A stretch of DNA of 64,000 bases from Hoplostethus atlanticus (Eukaryota > Chordata > Actinopteri > Trachichthyiformes > Trachichthyidae), in assembly GCA_034670405.1 (NCBI GenBank), contig JAXDDX010000014.1:4778501-4842500 (forward strand), read 5' to 3'. Under the pieces are notes generated by a model, which saw only the letters and a list, made by a program, of their open reading frames with translations, had not been told where the DNA came from and did not search any database. Both the position numbers and the translations under genes were made by a program. Each line of letters begins with the position of its first letter. Position 1 is the stretch's first letter. This document shows, one piece after another, positions 25,701 to 53,500 of the stretch.

Positions 25701-27428
25701 AAATTCTTCCTAAACTTCAGGAATAGTCAGTAAACTAACAGTACTATTTGTATTTGCTACACATCAGGGAGAATATACCTAAATTCCTTCAAATCATGTT
25801 TTTCTGTTTGTTGTCCTTTTTAAAAAAATAAAATAAAAGCCTATAAGCATTTTCACAGTAAGCAAAGCATGAGATCATTAACTCTTCATCTGTGCTCCTC
25901 TCTCTCATGCATGCACACTGTGTGACTACAGAGCAGTTGCAACGTATGGTAGTATCCAGTTCCCTCCTCGCCCTCTCTGGTTTAGCCCCTGCCCAAAACC
26001 AGTATAAACTCCTGATAGTGATAGTTGAATTATAATGTTGCCTCTCCTGTGTTAGACACTAATAAAAGATCATATACACTAGGATACACTCCTGCCCCCC
26101 CCCCCCCATTCCTCCACTTCTCCTTTCTCTCTTTCCTTTTTTCTACATGTTTTTGCTGGTATTAACCTAGTTTTTGTAACCCTGATGTGATTTTAATAGT
26201 AGCACATCCCCATTTTTCCATTTCTTGTGAATTTGTGTCTTGACCCATATTTTAATCTATATCTTGTGAATCTCCTCTCTCCCATCCCTCACTTTCCCTT
26301 TCCCTTCCCTTTCCCTTCCCCTCTAGTTCCTGTGCCCAATCTGAAATATCTCTGGATGGTTTCGCTGAGTGCCCTCCTCCCCCAGTGCCCATAGTGCTGC
26401 GTGGGGCACGGGAGCGCCTGGCAGTGGAGTTGAGGGACCGCAAAGCACCCCTGGCTGTCATGGAGAGTCTCTCGGATGCTGAATCTCTCTATAGTCTGGA
26501 CTCCCGACGCTCCTCAGCTGCACTAAGGGGTTCACCTATGCTGGGTTGCCTCCCTTTCCCTTTGGATGCCCCCATTCCCGAGGAGAACCCATCTCTTAGC
26601 TCTCGCACTGAACTACTGGCTGCTGACTGCCTTTGCCAGGCTACTCCAGAGCATCTGAGAGAGGCTGGATCCTTCTTTAACCCTCTGGAATCTAGATCCA
26701 CCCCTGATTACTCCATGCGTCTGTCCCCCGCTACACCTCACTACAGTGGACACCATTCCCCAGCTCCGCTAGGCCAGAGTGTCCTGGCTCAGCCTTTCAA
26801 GCCAGAGCCTAAGGCCAACCCAAAAATGCTTCCTGATGGGGAACACGAGATGCCTGCTGTCTACAGTCCAGGGACCACCCCTAATGCTCCCCTCAGTCCA
26901 CAGATCGGCTCTAGACTGGTGGATGGAGAAAAGGAGGAGTGGGAGTCGGAGACAGCAGAAAAACAGTTTAGTGTGGAGACCAGGCCGGCAGCCTCCACTC
27001 CTCCGCCCCAAATGTCCAACGGAAACCCCAGCCAGGCAGTATTGGAGTTTGCCCAGTATCTAGACTCTCTATTCAGACTGGATGGTAGCAGCTCACCACC
27101 TCTGGAGCTGTCTGATGGGGAGTCAGAGTCAGGGCGGGGCTCCTTCGGGCAGGGTGAGGGTCTGGGAGAAGGACAGCGGTTGGATGACAAACAACTTCTG
27201 GCCAGAGCAACAATGGAGCCTAACCTGGTACCCAAGCCCCCACGCACTTTTGCTGGATCTGCTGACCCCTCTTCTGGCATCTCTTTGTCACCCTCCTTCC
27301 CTCTCTCATCATCTGGGGAGCTCAATGACCTGTCCCCTGCCGACGGTGCTCCACTGGCCGCACACTCTCTACGAACATCTACCCCTTGCCACTATCCTGA
27401 AGAGAATACACTATCCTCTATGGTGTAG
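13748..27428 (+). CDS. dagla: diacylglycerol lipase alpha (sn-1-specific), whole coding span
   Basis: Nineteen coding exons join to 3,258 nt (1,085 residues plus stop; human DAGLA is about 1,042). The enzyme hydrolyses the sn-1 chain of arachidonate-containing diacylglycerol to make 2-arachidonoylglycerol at neuronal plasma membranes. Four N-terminal membrane segments are visible (about residues 18-43, 61-81, 102-124, 133-157), then a lipase_3 alpha/beta-hydrolase domain. The nucleophile motif is GHSLGAG (Ser ~471), the acid lies in LGKDLVPR (Asp ~523), and a likely catalytic His is in [10 protein letters not shown] (~652). The C-terminal tail keeps [19 protein letters not shown] and a PPRTF Homer (PPxxF) ligand at ~1023-1027. 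All junctions are GT/AG and the frame is unbroken. The start [20 protein letters not shown] matches the vertebrate N-terminus. Confidence 0.97.
13970..14181 (+). CDS. dagla: dagla coding exon 2
   Basis: Residues ~32-102: the end of membrane segment 1, the extracellular loop with [15 protein letters not shown], membrane segment 2 and the [20 protein letters not shown] region. The donor GTAAG is followed immediately by a long (AC)n run. Confidence 0.96.
14187..14244. repeat. (AC)n microsatellite abutting a dagla splice donor
   Basis: About 29 AC units starting five bases after the exon 2 donor GT. Intronic CA repeats are known binding sites for hnRNP L, so repeat length could influence use of this donor; that effect is inference. 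Confidence 0.97.
14524..14625 (+). CDS. dagla: dagla coding exon 3
   Basis: Encodes [20 protein letters not shown], membrane segment 3, and then the Cys-containing loop [12 protein letters not shown]. Acceptor TCTCTAG, donor G|GTAAG; it starts with two bases completing a codon and ends with one base of the next. Confidence 0.95.
14730..14868 (+). CDS. dagla: dagla coding exon 4
   Basis: Membrane segment 4 ([20 protein letters not shown]) followed by the cytosolic [20 protein letters not shown] block that leads into the lipase domain. Closely matches the vertebrate sequence. Confidence 0.95.
15024..15111 (+). CDS. dagla: dagla coding exon 5
   Basis: Encodes [20 protein letters not shown], then CTRAQDTQS, corresponding to the RHRLEEGQA...LCCTRTKDSQS segment of mammalian DAGLA. 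The exon ends on a codon boundary. Confidence 0.94.
15429..15563 (+). CDS. dagla: dagla coding exon 6
   Basis: Encodes [20 protein letters not shown], then [20 protein letters not shown], one of the most conserved segments of the family. Both ends are phase 0. Confidence 0.97.
15666..15743 (+). CDS. dagla: dagla coding exon 7
   Basis: Encodes [20 protein letters not shown], then LDLKNS, identical in pattern to mammalian DAGLA. Acceptor CCCGCAG, donor GTGAGT, both ends phase 0. Confidence 0.97.
16566..16690 (+). CDS. dagla: dagla coding exon 8
   Basis: Encodes [20 protein letters not shown], then [20 protein letters not shown] with the Cys-rich palmitoylation-prone stretch. A (CTGT)n pyrimidine tract precedes the acceptor and an (AC)n repeat follows the donor, so the exon is flanked by simple repeats on both sides. 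Confidence 0.96.
16697..16749. repeat. (AC)n microsatellite abutting a dagla splice donor
   Basis: AC repeat (one GC interruption) beginning six bases after the donor GT of coding exon 8. This is the second dagla donor with this arrangement. Confidence 0.96.
17075..17225 (+). CDS. dagla: dagla coding exon 9
   Basis: Encodes a variable spacer ([11 protein letters not shown]), then [20 protein letters not shown] and [11 protein letters not shown]. The EEDNCCGCN signature is diagnostic for DAGLA. Ends phase 0. Confidence 0.96.
17891..17974 (+). CDS. dagla: dagla coding exon 10
   Basis: Encodes [20 protein letters not shown], then IRGTLSPK: the central beta strand and the IRGT motif of lipase_3 domains that contributes to the oxyanion region. 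Phase 0 at both ends. Confidence 0.96.
18251..18328 (+). CDS. dagla: dagla coding exon 11
   Basis: Encodes [20 protein letters not shown], then NWLGHK. The donor is the less usual but valid GTCTGA. Phase 0 at both ends. Confidence 0.95.
18449..18529 (+). CDS. dagla: dagla coding exon 12
   Basis: Encodes [20 protein letters not shown], then QAFGRDL, the helix upstream of the nucleophile elbow. Phase 0 at both ends. Confidence 0.96.
18694..18836 (+). CDS. dagla: dagla coding exon 13 (nucleophile elbow)
   Basis: Encodes [20 protein letters not shown] and [25 protein letters not shown] is the GxSxG elbow, with Ser ~471 aligning to human Ser472. The adjacent SPPGGLL is also conserved. Confidence 0.98.
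19729..19797 (+). CDS. dagla: dagla coding exon 14 (catalytic acid)
   Basis: Encodes [20 protein letters not shown] then VP; the Asp in GKDLVPR (~523) aligns with the catalytic Asp524 of human DAGLA. Confidence 0.96.
19887..19959 (+). CDS. dagla: dagla coding exon 15
   Basis: Encodes [20 protein letters not shown] then NKPK, corresponding to [18 protein letters not shown] in mammals. Ends phase 0. Confidence 0.95.
20178..20386 (+). CDS. dagla: dagla coding exon 16
   Basis: Encodes [20 protein letters not shown], a variable spacer, then [20 protein letters not shown] and [12 protein letters not shown] near the active site. The spacer is the regulatory-loop region, divergent here as in other DAGLs. 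Confidence 0.96.
21577..21703 (+). CDS. dagla: dagla coding exon 17 (catalytic His; branch point of isoforms)
   Basis: Encodes [20 protein letters not shown], then [20 protein letters not shown] and LNK. The His in NEHMP is the likely triad residue. It ends exactly on a codon boundary (residue 663), so it can join in frame either to coding exon 18 at 25,400 or to the candidate alternative exon at 22,608. Confidence 0.96.
22541..22560. repeat. (TG)n repeat upstream of the candidate alternative acceptor
   Basis: About ten TG units 48-67 bases before the acceptor at 22,607. UG repeats near acceptors are known targets of TDP-43 and CELF proteins; relevance here is inferred from position. Confidence 0.9.
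22608..23075 (+). CDS. dagla: candidate alternative terminal exon of dagla (155 codons)
   Basis: The acceptor TTTCTGCAG at 22,599-22,607 is followed by GTG CTG GAA, the same three-residue VLE opening as canonical exon 18. The frame, phase 0 with coding exon 17, stays open for 155 codons to TAA at 23,073. The tail is Ser/Pro/Thr-rich and probably disordered. It contains [11 protein letters not shown] and ends ...DGLSVI, whose last residues S-V-I fit a class I PDZ ligand. A terminal exon fits, because an ATTAAA signal with downstream GT-rich sequence follows at 24,332. The product would be 818 residues, with an intact catalytic domain but no MESLSD block and no PPxxF site. I know of no homologue; a chance open frame in C/T-rich intron remains possible. 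Confidence 0.5.
   Translation: MLEPFCLLSEQANSEPEDLEVNQPTCNTTVLITSQTELPSSPLLSDSCLSHRDPSCTPPLPETPPVPLTVLASSPFSDAQSVLPPLLSNNTSVCQQPLLSVPPLSNSPSQSGELSVEHESHIPSHKQPDSPCSPPCVEVIPTPLSEILSDGLSVI
24332..24337 (+). terminator. candidate ATTAAA polyadenylation signal of the alternative dagla exon
   Basis: ATTAAA is followed within ~20 bases by TTAATTGTGTGTTGATGTG, a GT-rich downstream element. It would give the alternative exon a ~1.3-kb 3' UTR. Confidence 0.35.
25400..25566 (+). CDS. dagla: dagla coding exon 18 (canonical)
   Basis: Encodes [20 protein letters not shown], then [20 protein letters not shown] and HHRRNSSVR, matching the helix that closes the mammalian catalytic domain and the start of the tail. 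The donor CG|GTTAGT is weak-looking but in consensus. Confidence 0.95.
26101..26107. repeat. poly-C tract in dagla intron 18
   Basis: The run of C continues from the preceding bases (about 26,095-26,107). Within the 25,567-26,326 intron nothing else stands out except the pyrimidine-rich CCCTTT repeat just before the last exon. Confidence 0.8.
26327..27428 (+). CDS. dagla: dagla coding exon 19, regulatory tail (canonical)
   Basis: One 1,102-nt exon encoding residues ~719-1085. It starts with [14 protein letters not shown] (mammal SKSQSEMSLEGFSE). It keeps [19 protein letters not shown] and [18 protein letters not shown], and ends with [20 protein letters not shown] and [25 protein letters not shown] fits the PPxxF consensus for Homer EVH1 binding, which links the enzyme to group I mGluR complexes; the Ser-rich block corresponds to the region phosphorylated by CaMKII in mammals. 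The middle is divergent and low-complexity. The C-terminus SSMV also fits a class I PDZ ligand. Confidence 0.96.
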
Positions 27429-29935
27429 TGTGGCCCCCTAGACTCGTATCGTCCTTTGCTCTAACTTTATAGGTGCATCCATCCAATATTCTAAAACATA
27501 TCACAGTACATGCATGCGATGGAATGCAGTCTGCCTGTAGTCACTCATCGGAGACACAATGACAGAACATGACTAACCAGTTAACCACAAAACCTTTCCA
27601 TTTTTCAGGTGTCCCCTTTGAATGCTGTGTATAGCATTTTCACACTATTGCAATGACTGTAAAAAAAAAAAATACCTCTGTCTGCATGCCAGGGGGCTGT
27701 GCTGCTTTTGGGTGAATATAACTAACTGTATCTTCACAATGCCATTCCAAAACGATGCTGTCACGCTCATGTAGTGACGCGTCGGCATTACATCCATTCA
27801 CTGACGTAACATAATCAAGTGGAGAATAGATAACTGAGCAGGGATTAGAAAACAAACACTGTAGAAGAGGTTAGCATAGGCACATCATCTGAGTAGATGT
27901 ACTGTACACCTTCCTGCACCCTCAGCAGCTCCGGAATTTTGTCCCAACTTTTTTTTATCAGGAATGTGAAGATGGACACAATCGTGAATAGAAGTGAGAA
28001 GAAATTCTGAAATGTTCCTCAGGTCTATCAGGAATTGACTTTGTGGAAGAGAGGAAGTGTGTTTTATCAGTGAGAATTCATGTGTCTTAAAATAGTGATT
28101 GTGACAAAGTTATTACAGACGCCTATGGATGTTTTTGAGTCTTTTGGTTATCATTTGTAGTGCATGAAGAAGTGATTCATTTTTTCAAAAAGAGAAACTG
28201 TCACTAAGCCACTCAGATTTGCATTTGGATAATCTTGCACACATCCAAATGTGCTCAATTTGCCCCCTTTTGCCAAAAATTTCATGCAATGTATTGCCAA
28301 ATGTATTTATGAGATGTAGTTTTGTGTATGTATATGAATATTGCAAAATTTAGACACACCAATACCAAGTTAAGCTCACAGAGATTTCATACAATGTATT
28401 ATCTCCCCCCCAGCCATTCTGTCGATTCCCATACAGACTGTATTATACAGCAGCACCATGGAGAGGATGCCATCCTGAACTTACAACACTGCCATGGCTT
28501 TCATCTCCAAAACACAACCCCCTCGCCTAGGGTTTGCACCAGTCCTAGCCTCAAGACCCAAGCCACAATAACCAAGTTGCTAACAGCTGTCCAGGTCTAT
28601 TAACTACTGTACCTTTTCCCTTGGAGAGCTCTTAACAATGTGAATTATGTATTTCAGAGTAGTACAGCTGGTATAGAGTGAGTTTTTTTTTATTGGGTTA
28701 TTATGAATGAGCTGTAAAGATGCCCTGAAATGATCCTACATCTGAATGCAATTTTGAGAGGCTTGAGAAATACAGGCCCAGGTCACCAGGCAGGACCAAA
28801 CTCTCTGTATCATAAAAGCATCCCAGGAGATGCAGTGTAGGAGATTGTTTCTCTTGTTTTCAAGGTGCTCTCTCTTAATTTTATCATCTTAGCTGGCCCG
28901 AGTGTTTGTTTCCCTTTAAACTGGTTCATCTCAAGCATCCTCGGGGTTGGACTGGATGAATAAACGGGCTAATTTGAAGTGGCATACAAATATTCCATAT
29001 CACTTGGGGTGTAACAGTTGGCTCACAATTTGCATTATTTATTACCATTAATGTTATCACAATTATTGCTATATTTGATGGTATTATTATCCTTATTACT
29101 ACTCTTTTTATTGCAGTTGTTGGGAGAGTTTGGGGATTTTTTAGACTTACCCAGTGTAAGGAGATATGTGGGGAAGTTTTTCTGTCCAAGTAAAAAAAGT
29201 ACTGGACATTTTGTTATTGCATGGTGATAAGATCCTCTGTTCTCAAACAAAATCAAATCCATAGTAGTGCAACATGCTCTAGAGAAAGATGGGCTCCTCA
29301 CTGTGACCTTTGGTACAATGCCACCATTTAGATCGGCGTTACCATAGTGATCTGGGGAGTTGCTGTGTTTGGAAGCAGACATGTTCCAGCCGGTTTCCAC
29401 TCTGACACCATTAAATCACGCTGCCAGTCCCAGTAGTCTCTCAACAAGACACCCCAGGGTTGAGCCACCAGTGTTGCCAGTGGGTGATAAACTAAGCACT
29501 GCTGAAAGAAGGCACTACAGTACTTTTCACCACGATGTGTACAGCACCGTCTTCTTCGTGTAATTATTTATGCAGATGTCTAAAGAAAAAATAAAATGAA
29601 ACTCCAATAGGATAATGTAGAAAATGACTGTATTACGATAATGAGGTAATGGCTATATTATAATCTATATCTATATTGACATATAGAGAAATGTCTGAAA
29701 AAAATAATCTAGTTCGTCAGAAAGCTATTTATGACAGATTCAAACTATTGGCAGAATTTTGTTTAACAGATTTAGAAATTGGTCTATATTAAAAGAGGAA
29801 TAATTCAACTATGTCTTGTCCATGTTTACATGGTTTGCTTCCCTTCCTTTCCTGCCCCAGAATGAGAATGTATTTAATTCCTCCCCCTCATTGCCCTGCC
29901 TGTAATGGAATAAAGCAAAACCAACTACTGAGAAT
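27429..29935 (+). other. dagla: dagla 3' untranslated region
   Basis: About 2.5 kb of non-coding AT-rich DNA after the TAG, comparable to the long 3' UTR of mammalian DAGLA. The end is placed after the AATAAA at 29,909-29,914; another AATAAA lies near 29,590. No open frame is convincing. Confidence 0.55.
29909..29914 (+). terminator. dagla: candidate dagla polyadenylation signal
   Basis: AATAAA in GGAATAAAGC, followed by T-rich sequence. It is the last good signal before the intergenic interval. Confidence 0.45.
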
Positions 29936-31650
29936 TATTTTGGCTCTTCTGTCATATTTCTTTCAGTGTATTACAGAGATGCAGGTATCATCAGTGACTT
30001 GATGAAAGGCACTGTGTAAATGCTGTGGTCAGAATTGGAAACAAGCATTTTAAATGCTTCCTTCAGTGACAGTGTCTCTGATTTGTCAATAACCCAGGTT
30101 TGCTTGGTCTACTTTTCATCAAGGCTAGGAATTGTTATATAGGCTACAGTTTCACAATGCAAGCAAAATGTCAATGTCAAGCAAAATTATGCTGACTGGC
30201 TGAAAATAGAACTTAGAATGAAATGTTCCACTTATTAAAAATACATGTCATGGAAATTGTATTGAGCTCTTAAAAGTCATAGTGTAGACACCAAGAATAA
30301 CATAGACTGGCTCTATTATTGAAAGCTGTATGTTTTAAACCAGAGATGTTTCATGCCAAGTGTCTCCAAATGCATTAGGCAAGGCAGTCTGAGATTTTGC
30401 CAAAGGGGACCCCATCTGAAAATGTTTTACTTTGGGATTTAAAGATTTTGCTGATCACTCTTGGTATAATACAGTTTTGGAACTGCTGAGTTCAGGTGGA
30501 TTTTGAGTAAAGAAACTATGGCATTAAATGTTTTATGCTATATTTAGCCAAAATGTAGGTGCAGTGTTTGTATATTGTGAGTGTAGGTCTGATGGAGACC
30601 AGAATTACTGTTGAGCCTTATGGGGGTGTTGTGGGTTAAATTAAACATCTTTGATGGGAGTTATCTGCTTGATAAGACCAATGAGATACCTGCACTTGCC
30701 AATTCCCTTTCTTCCAACATCAAAGCCAGCTTTATTTATGAGCTCTTAATCTTTTCTTTGGGGGGTATTTTTCATATTTATTGAATAGTATTGTTGGCAG
30801 CAATAACCTTTGGCTTGTCCTATTGACAATTTGTATTATGCCTGGCATAGAGAAAGTTGTTTGGAGATAACATTTATTTTCAAACATTGCATCAAAATCA
30901 CATTTTATGTACGATACAAACAGCAAACACACTACTGAGTGCAGTGCCTGTTTAGATACAACCCACTACATGTATGCTTAACTAACCTTTCTAACCTTTT
31001 ATGATCAGTGTCCTTTAACGAGCGGTAGATTATATTGACAAGTAAACAGTTAACATTATGAATTTTCCACAGTAGAGCAAGCAAGGTGCATACATTGTGA
31101 GGCAAGCATTGATTTGGCACACAGCTAGGGTAGACTAATAGAAGTATGTTACTCTATCGCAGTTTTGTTTATACTAAACCCTCCTGTGTCCTGTGATTAC
31201 ACTAGTTTCCATCAACACAACTAACAGATAACAGATTGTTACGATAAGCACAATGGGGAGAGAATATGACAACCAACACCCTTGCTGGTCACTGACAATG
31301 TACAAAATAATTATTTGTGAAAAATTACTTGCATAAACTTTACCAGAACAGATGTTTTTGACAAGCTAAAGTTAGAACCTATAACCTACATTCATTAGAA
31401 TACAACACACTATTAGAAAACTAAATTTGGTCTTTAGCAGCTTTCAAATAATTATTACATTCAATACAGGGAGATTCTTTAACATGGGAATTGAAATCCT
31501 GTAATGTGGGATTCAATATAATATAATTTTATACCAAATTCCATATTATCTGGCCTTACTCGCTAAACTTTTGCATGTAACCACCAGAGGGCTACATAAT
31601 GATGCCTTTCCCTTCTGAGCCATAACAACTACAAGACCTAAGCGAAGAAG
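29936..31650. other. dagla-ext2 intergenic interval
   Basis: About 1.7 kb, AT-rich, with no recognised gene or RNA. The right end grades into the presumed ext2 promoter. Confidence 0.6.
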
Positions 31651-31793
31651 AATGAGATTTCCGGAAATCACAAAATACTAGAGAGCTAACGTTAGCTAGC
31701 TAACTTAACGTTAACGCTGAATTTACAAGTCTTGTTTTCAAAAGGTTGTCATGGATTAATACCGAGCTGTCAACGACTCCTTCAAACGTTTAG
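31650..31793 (+). promoter_or_regulatory. ext2: candidate ext2 promoter and non-coding exon 1
   Basis: TTTCCGGAAA at 31,658-31,667 is a palindromic ETS-type site typical of TATA-less housekeeping promoters. It is followed by palindromic GCTAACGTTAGC and TTAACGTTAA blocks, and at 31,793 by the donor TTTAG|GTAAAC. The ext2 first coding exon has an upstream acceptor, so a non-coding exon is required nearby. The transcription start itself is not visible. Confidence 0.35.
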
Positions 31794-31988
31794 GTAAACA
31801 TATATCGTCGTTATATGGTCTTCCTCCTCTTTAGGTTGTTTGAAAAAAAATACAAGCTAACATTAGCTAGCTATCAAGTATGTATCAAATATTAGAGACA
31901 GAGCAAGAGGTTAGCCACTGACGTTTGATGGTTACCGTTAGCTAGCAAACGTAAACTAAGCTTTTGGGCACTATACGTTCAAAATTCA

Positions 31989-32142
31989 ACCTTAGCTAGA
32001 TCTCCCAGAGCTGTTACCCTACCTAGGAAGACACCTAAATCATTGTATTTTGGATTCGCCAATGTTACCTTAGCTAGATCTCCCAGAGCTGTTACCCTAC
32101 CTAGGAAGACACCTAAATCATTGTATTTTGGATTCGCCAATG
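31989..32142. repeat. 78-bp tandem duplication in ext2 intron 1
   Basis: ACCTTAGCTAGATCTCCCAG opens both copies (31,989 and 32,067). They run identically through TTTTGGATTCGCCAATG, offset 78 bp, with no difference that I see. It lies just downstream of the presumed first exon. Confidence 0.95.
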
Positions 32143-32457
32143 GGGTAATGATAAGTTACATCCAGGTGTAGCCACCTAGCCCAACAGTCAAGGCTCTGAA
32201 TGTAATGTCTGATAGGGATTAATCAGAGGTGTATACACTGAACACTTCACTGGAGTCTGACTGTGATATTTTCTGCCCCCCCCCTTAACAGTGAAATGTT
32301 GTTGGCAACATGTTTATATTATTCTGGAAGGTTCAGAGATCAAACTCTAGTTGACGTAAGATAGCCTGTATAACATAAATAAGCAATGTATTTAATGTCA
32401 TTTTTTCCATTATTCTCTCTTAAAGAGGCTGGTTGGTTGGAAAGAGTGGAGTCAGGC

Positions 32458-52003
<19,546 letters not shown>

Positions 52004-53500
52004 CAAGCCTGTAACAGTTTGGACCTCGCCACAGCCTCCAGACATCCATATTCACCACCGTCTGCTCTTAGTCCTCCTGTTTAATTGAAGTGTTATATGC
52101 TCCCACCCTCTCTCAAGGCAATGGACTTTCACGTAAATTTTTGAGTTTAATTTTGATACTAGTAGGGTATGTATAGGTTTATGTTGTCTGTTCTGGTGTT
52201 GTAATACAGAATTCCCAAGGAAGTTATGTCACTGTGTCGGATGATTGATTAGACAGAGGCTATTGGTAGCTGCGGATGTGTTACGATCGACTAGTGTGAC
52301 ACAGTAACCTCAGGCTGGATGACTTAATCTGAGTACATGGCATTGAACATGTAATGACCGACTCTAAAGCATAGACTTTCTACTGTTACATAAAGTGCTG
52401 TTTGAAGGTCAGGCCAACGCTGATGTTTGAGGGACTGAGTGACTGATCAGAGGTTTGCGGTCCCCCAATGTTACGGTTTTGGAGCTGGAGACCTTGTGGG
52501 CTCTGGTTGCTCTGGAATGTATGGAGCTTGAGAGTTGTACAGATATACAGTATGGGAGAGAAGCTCTATGTACAGTATAATATGTTTGAAAACTAGTAAT
52601 AGTTCTAATTTATAATATTCCAATTGGGATTATTTTTATTTTTTATTTTTCAAAAAGAAAAAGGCTGACCCTACTAAAGATTTCTGTCTTGATGAGTTAT
52701 GCTGTTTAAACAGACAAATGAATAAATGTCTACCTTTAAATAATATAAGTAAATAAATGATACAGTAACGTGGTCAAGAGTGTACAGTTTTCCTAATGGT
52801 AAATGGAATACAATGTAATACACTGCATGGCGGCTAACGGATGATGCAAATGGCTCACACAGTTGCTGCTTTACACAATCAGATTGGACTGTTGGCGAAG
52901 GCCTGTTGCTCGTATTAACAATCACATATTTACAGTGAATATCTGCTGGTAGAAATTGACGACTGAGCTATTGCAGCATCTTGAATTGTAATTTATCACT
53001 GACTGAGCAAGCCTTTTTTATATATATATTAAAAAACAAGCTTACAGAGGTGCTCGTTCGTAGCGTGCACTGAGTCATTTCATGGCTTGAGTTATTTAAT
53101 TTGTGATATGTGTCTGAGCATATGGACAGTTATTTTTTGCTATGCATAGAGGATGTACAGTATTATCAATAGACTATTCCAAATCTACACGTTTTCCATA
53201 AAAGTGCTGGTATAAATGGACTGATGAATTTGGATGTAATGTTTTTATACTTTTCATTTTATACTTTATACTTCATTTTAGCTGTTGTCAGTACTTTTAT
53301 CCTTATCCTTTCTCTTTGTCATAGCTATGCAGGCTATAACATGGAAATCAACAAAAAATTGTAAGATGTTAATATTGCCTTTTTATTTGCCAATTTTTAT
53401 TTTCATAAGGTGTATAGTAAGTGATGAAATTATGTTTTAAAATGTATGTGAGTGAGAGAGACTTTGTAATACATGATAAATAAAGACTACATTAGTACAG
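52004..53500 (+). other. ext2: ext2 3' untranslated region
   Basis: AT-rich non-coding sequence of about 1.5 kb ending after the AATAAA at 53,479-53,484. No convincing open frame. Confidence 0.65.
53479..53484 (+). terminator. ext2: ext2 polyadenylation signal
   Basis: AATAAA within GATAAATAAAGAC, followed within 40 bases by T-rich TATCTTTTTGTCATG. Confidence 0.6.

Noticed and set aside
26861-27325. 154-codon open frame on the minus strand
   Set aside because: It lies wholly opposite dagla coding exon 19, whose plus-strand frame matches DAGLA; the antisense frame has no recognisable protein.
32386-32457. Upstream in-frame ATG for ext2 at 32,386
   Set aside because: It lies before the splice acceptor near 32,425, in intron sequence; the MCAS start at 32,458 matches vertebrate EXT2.
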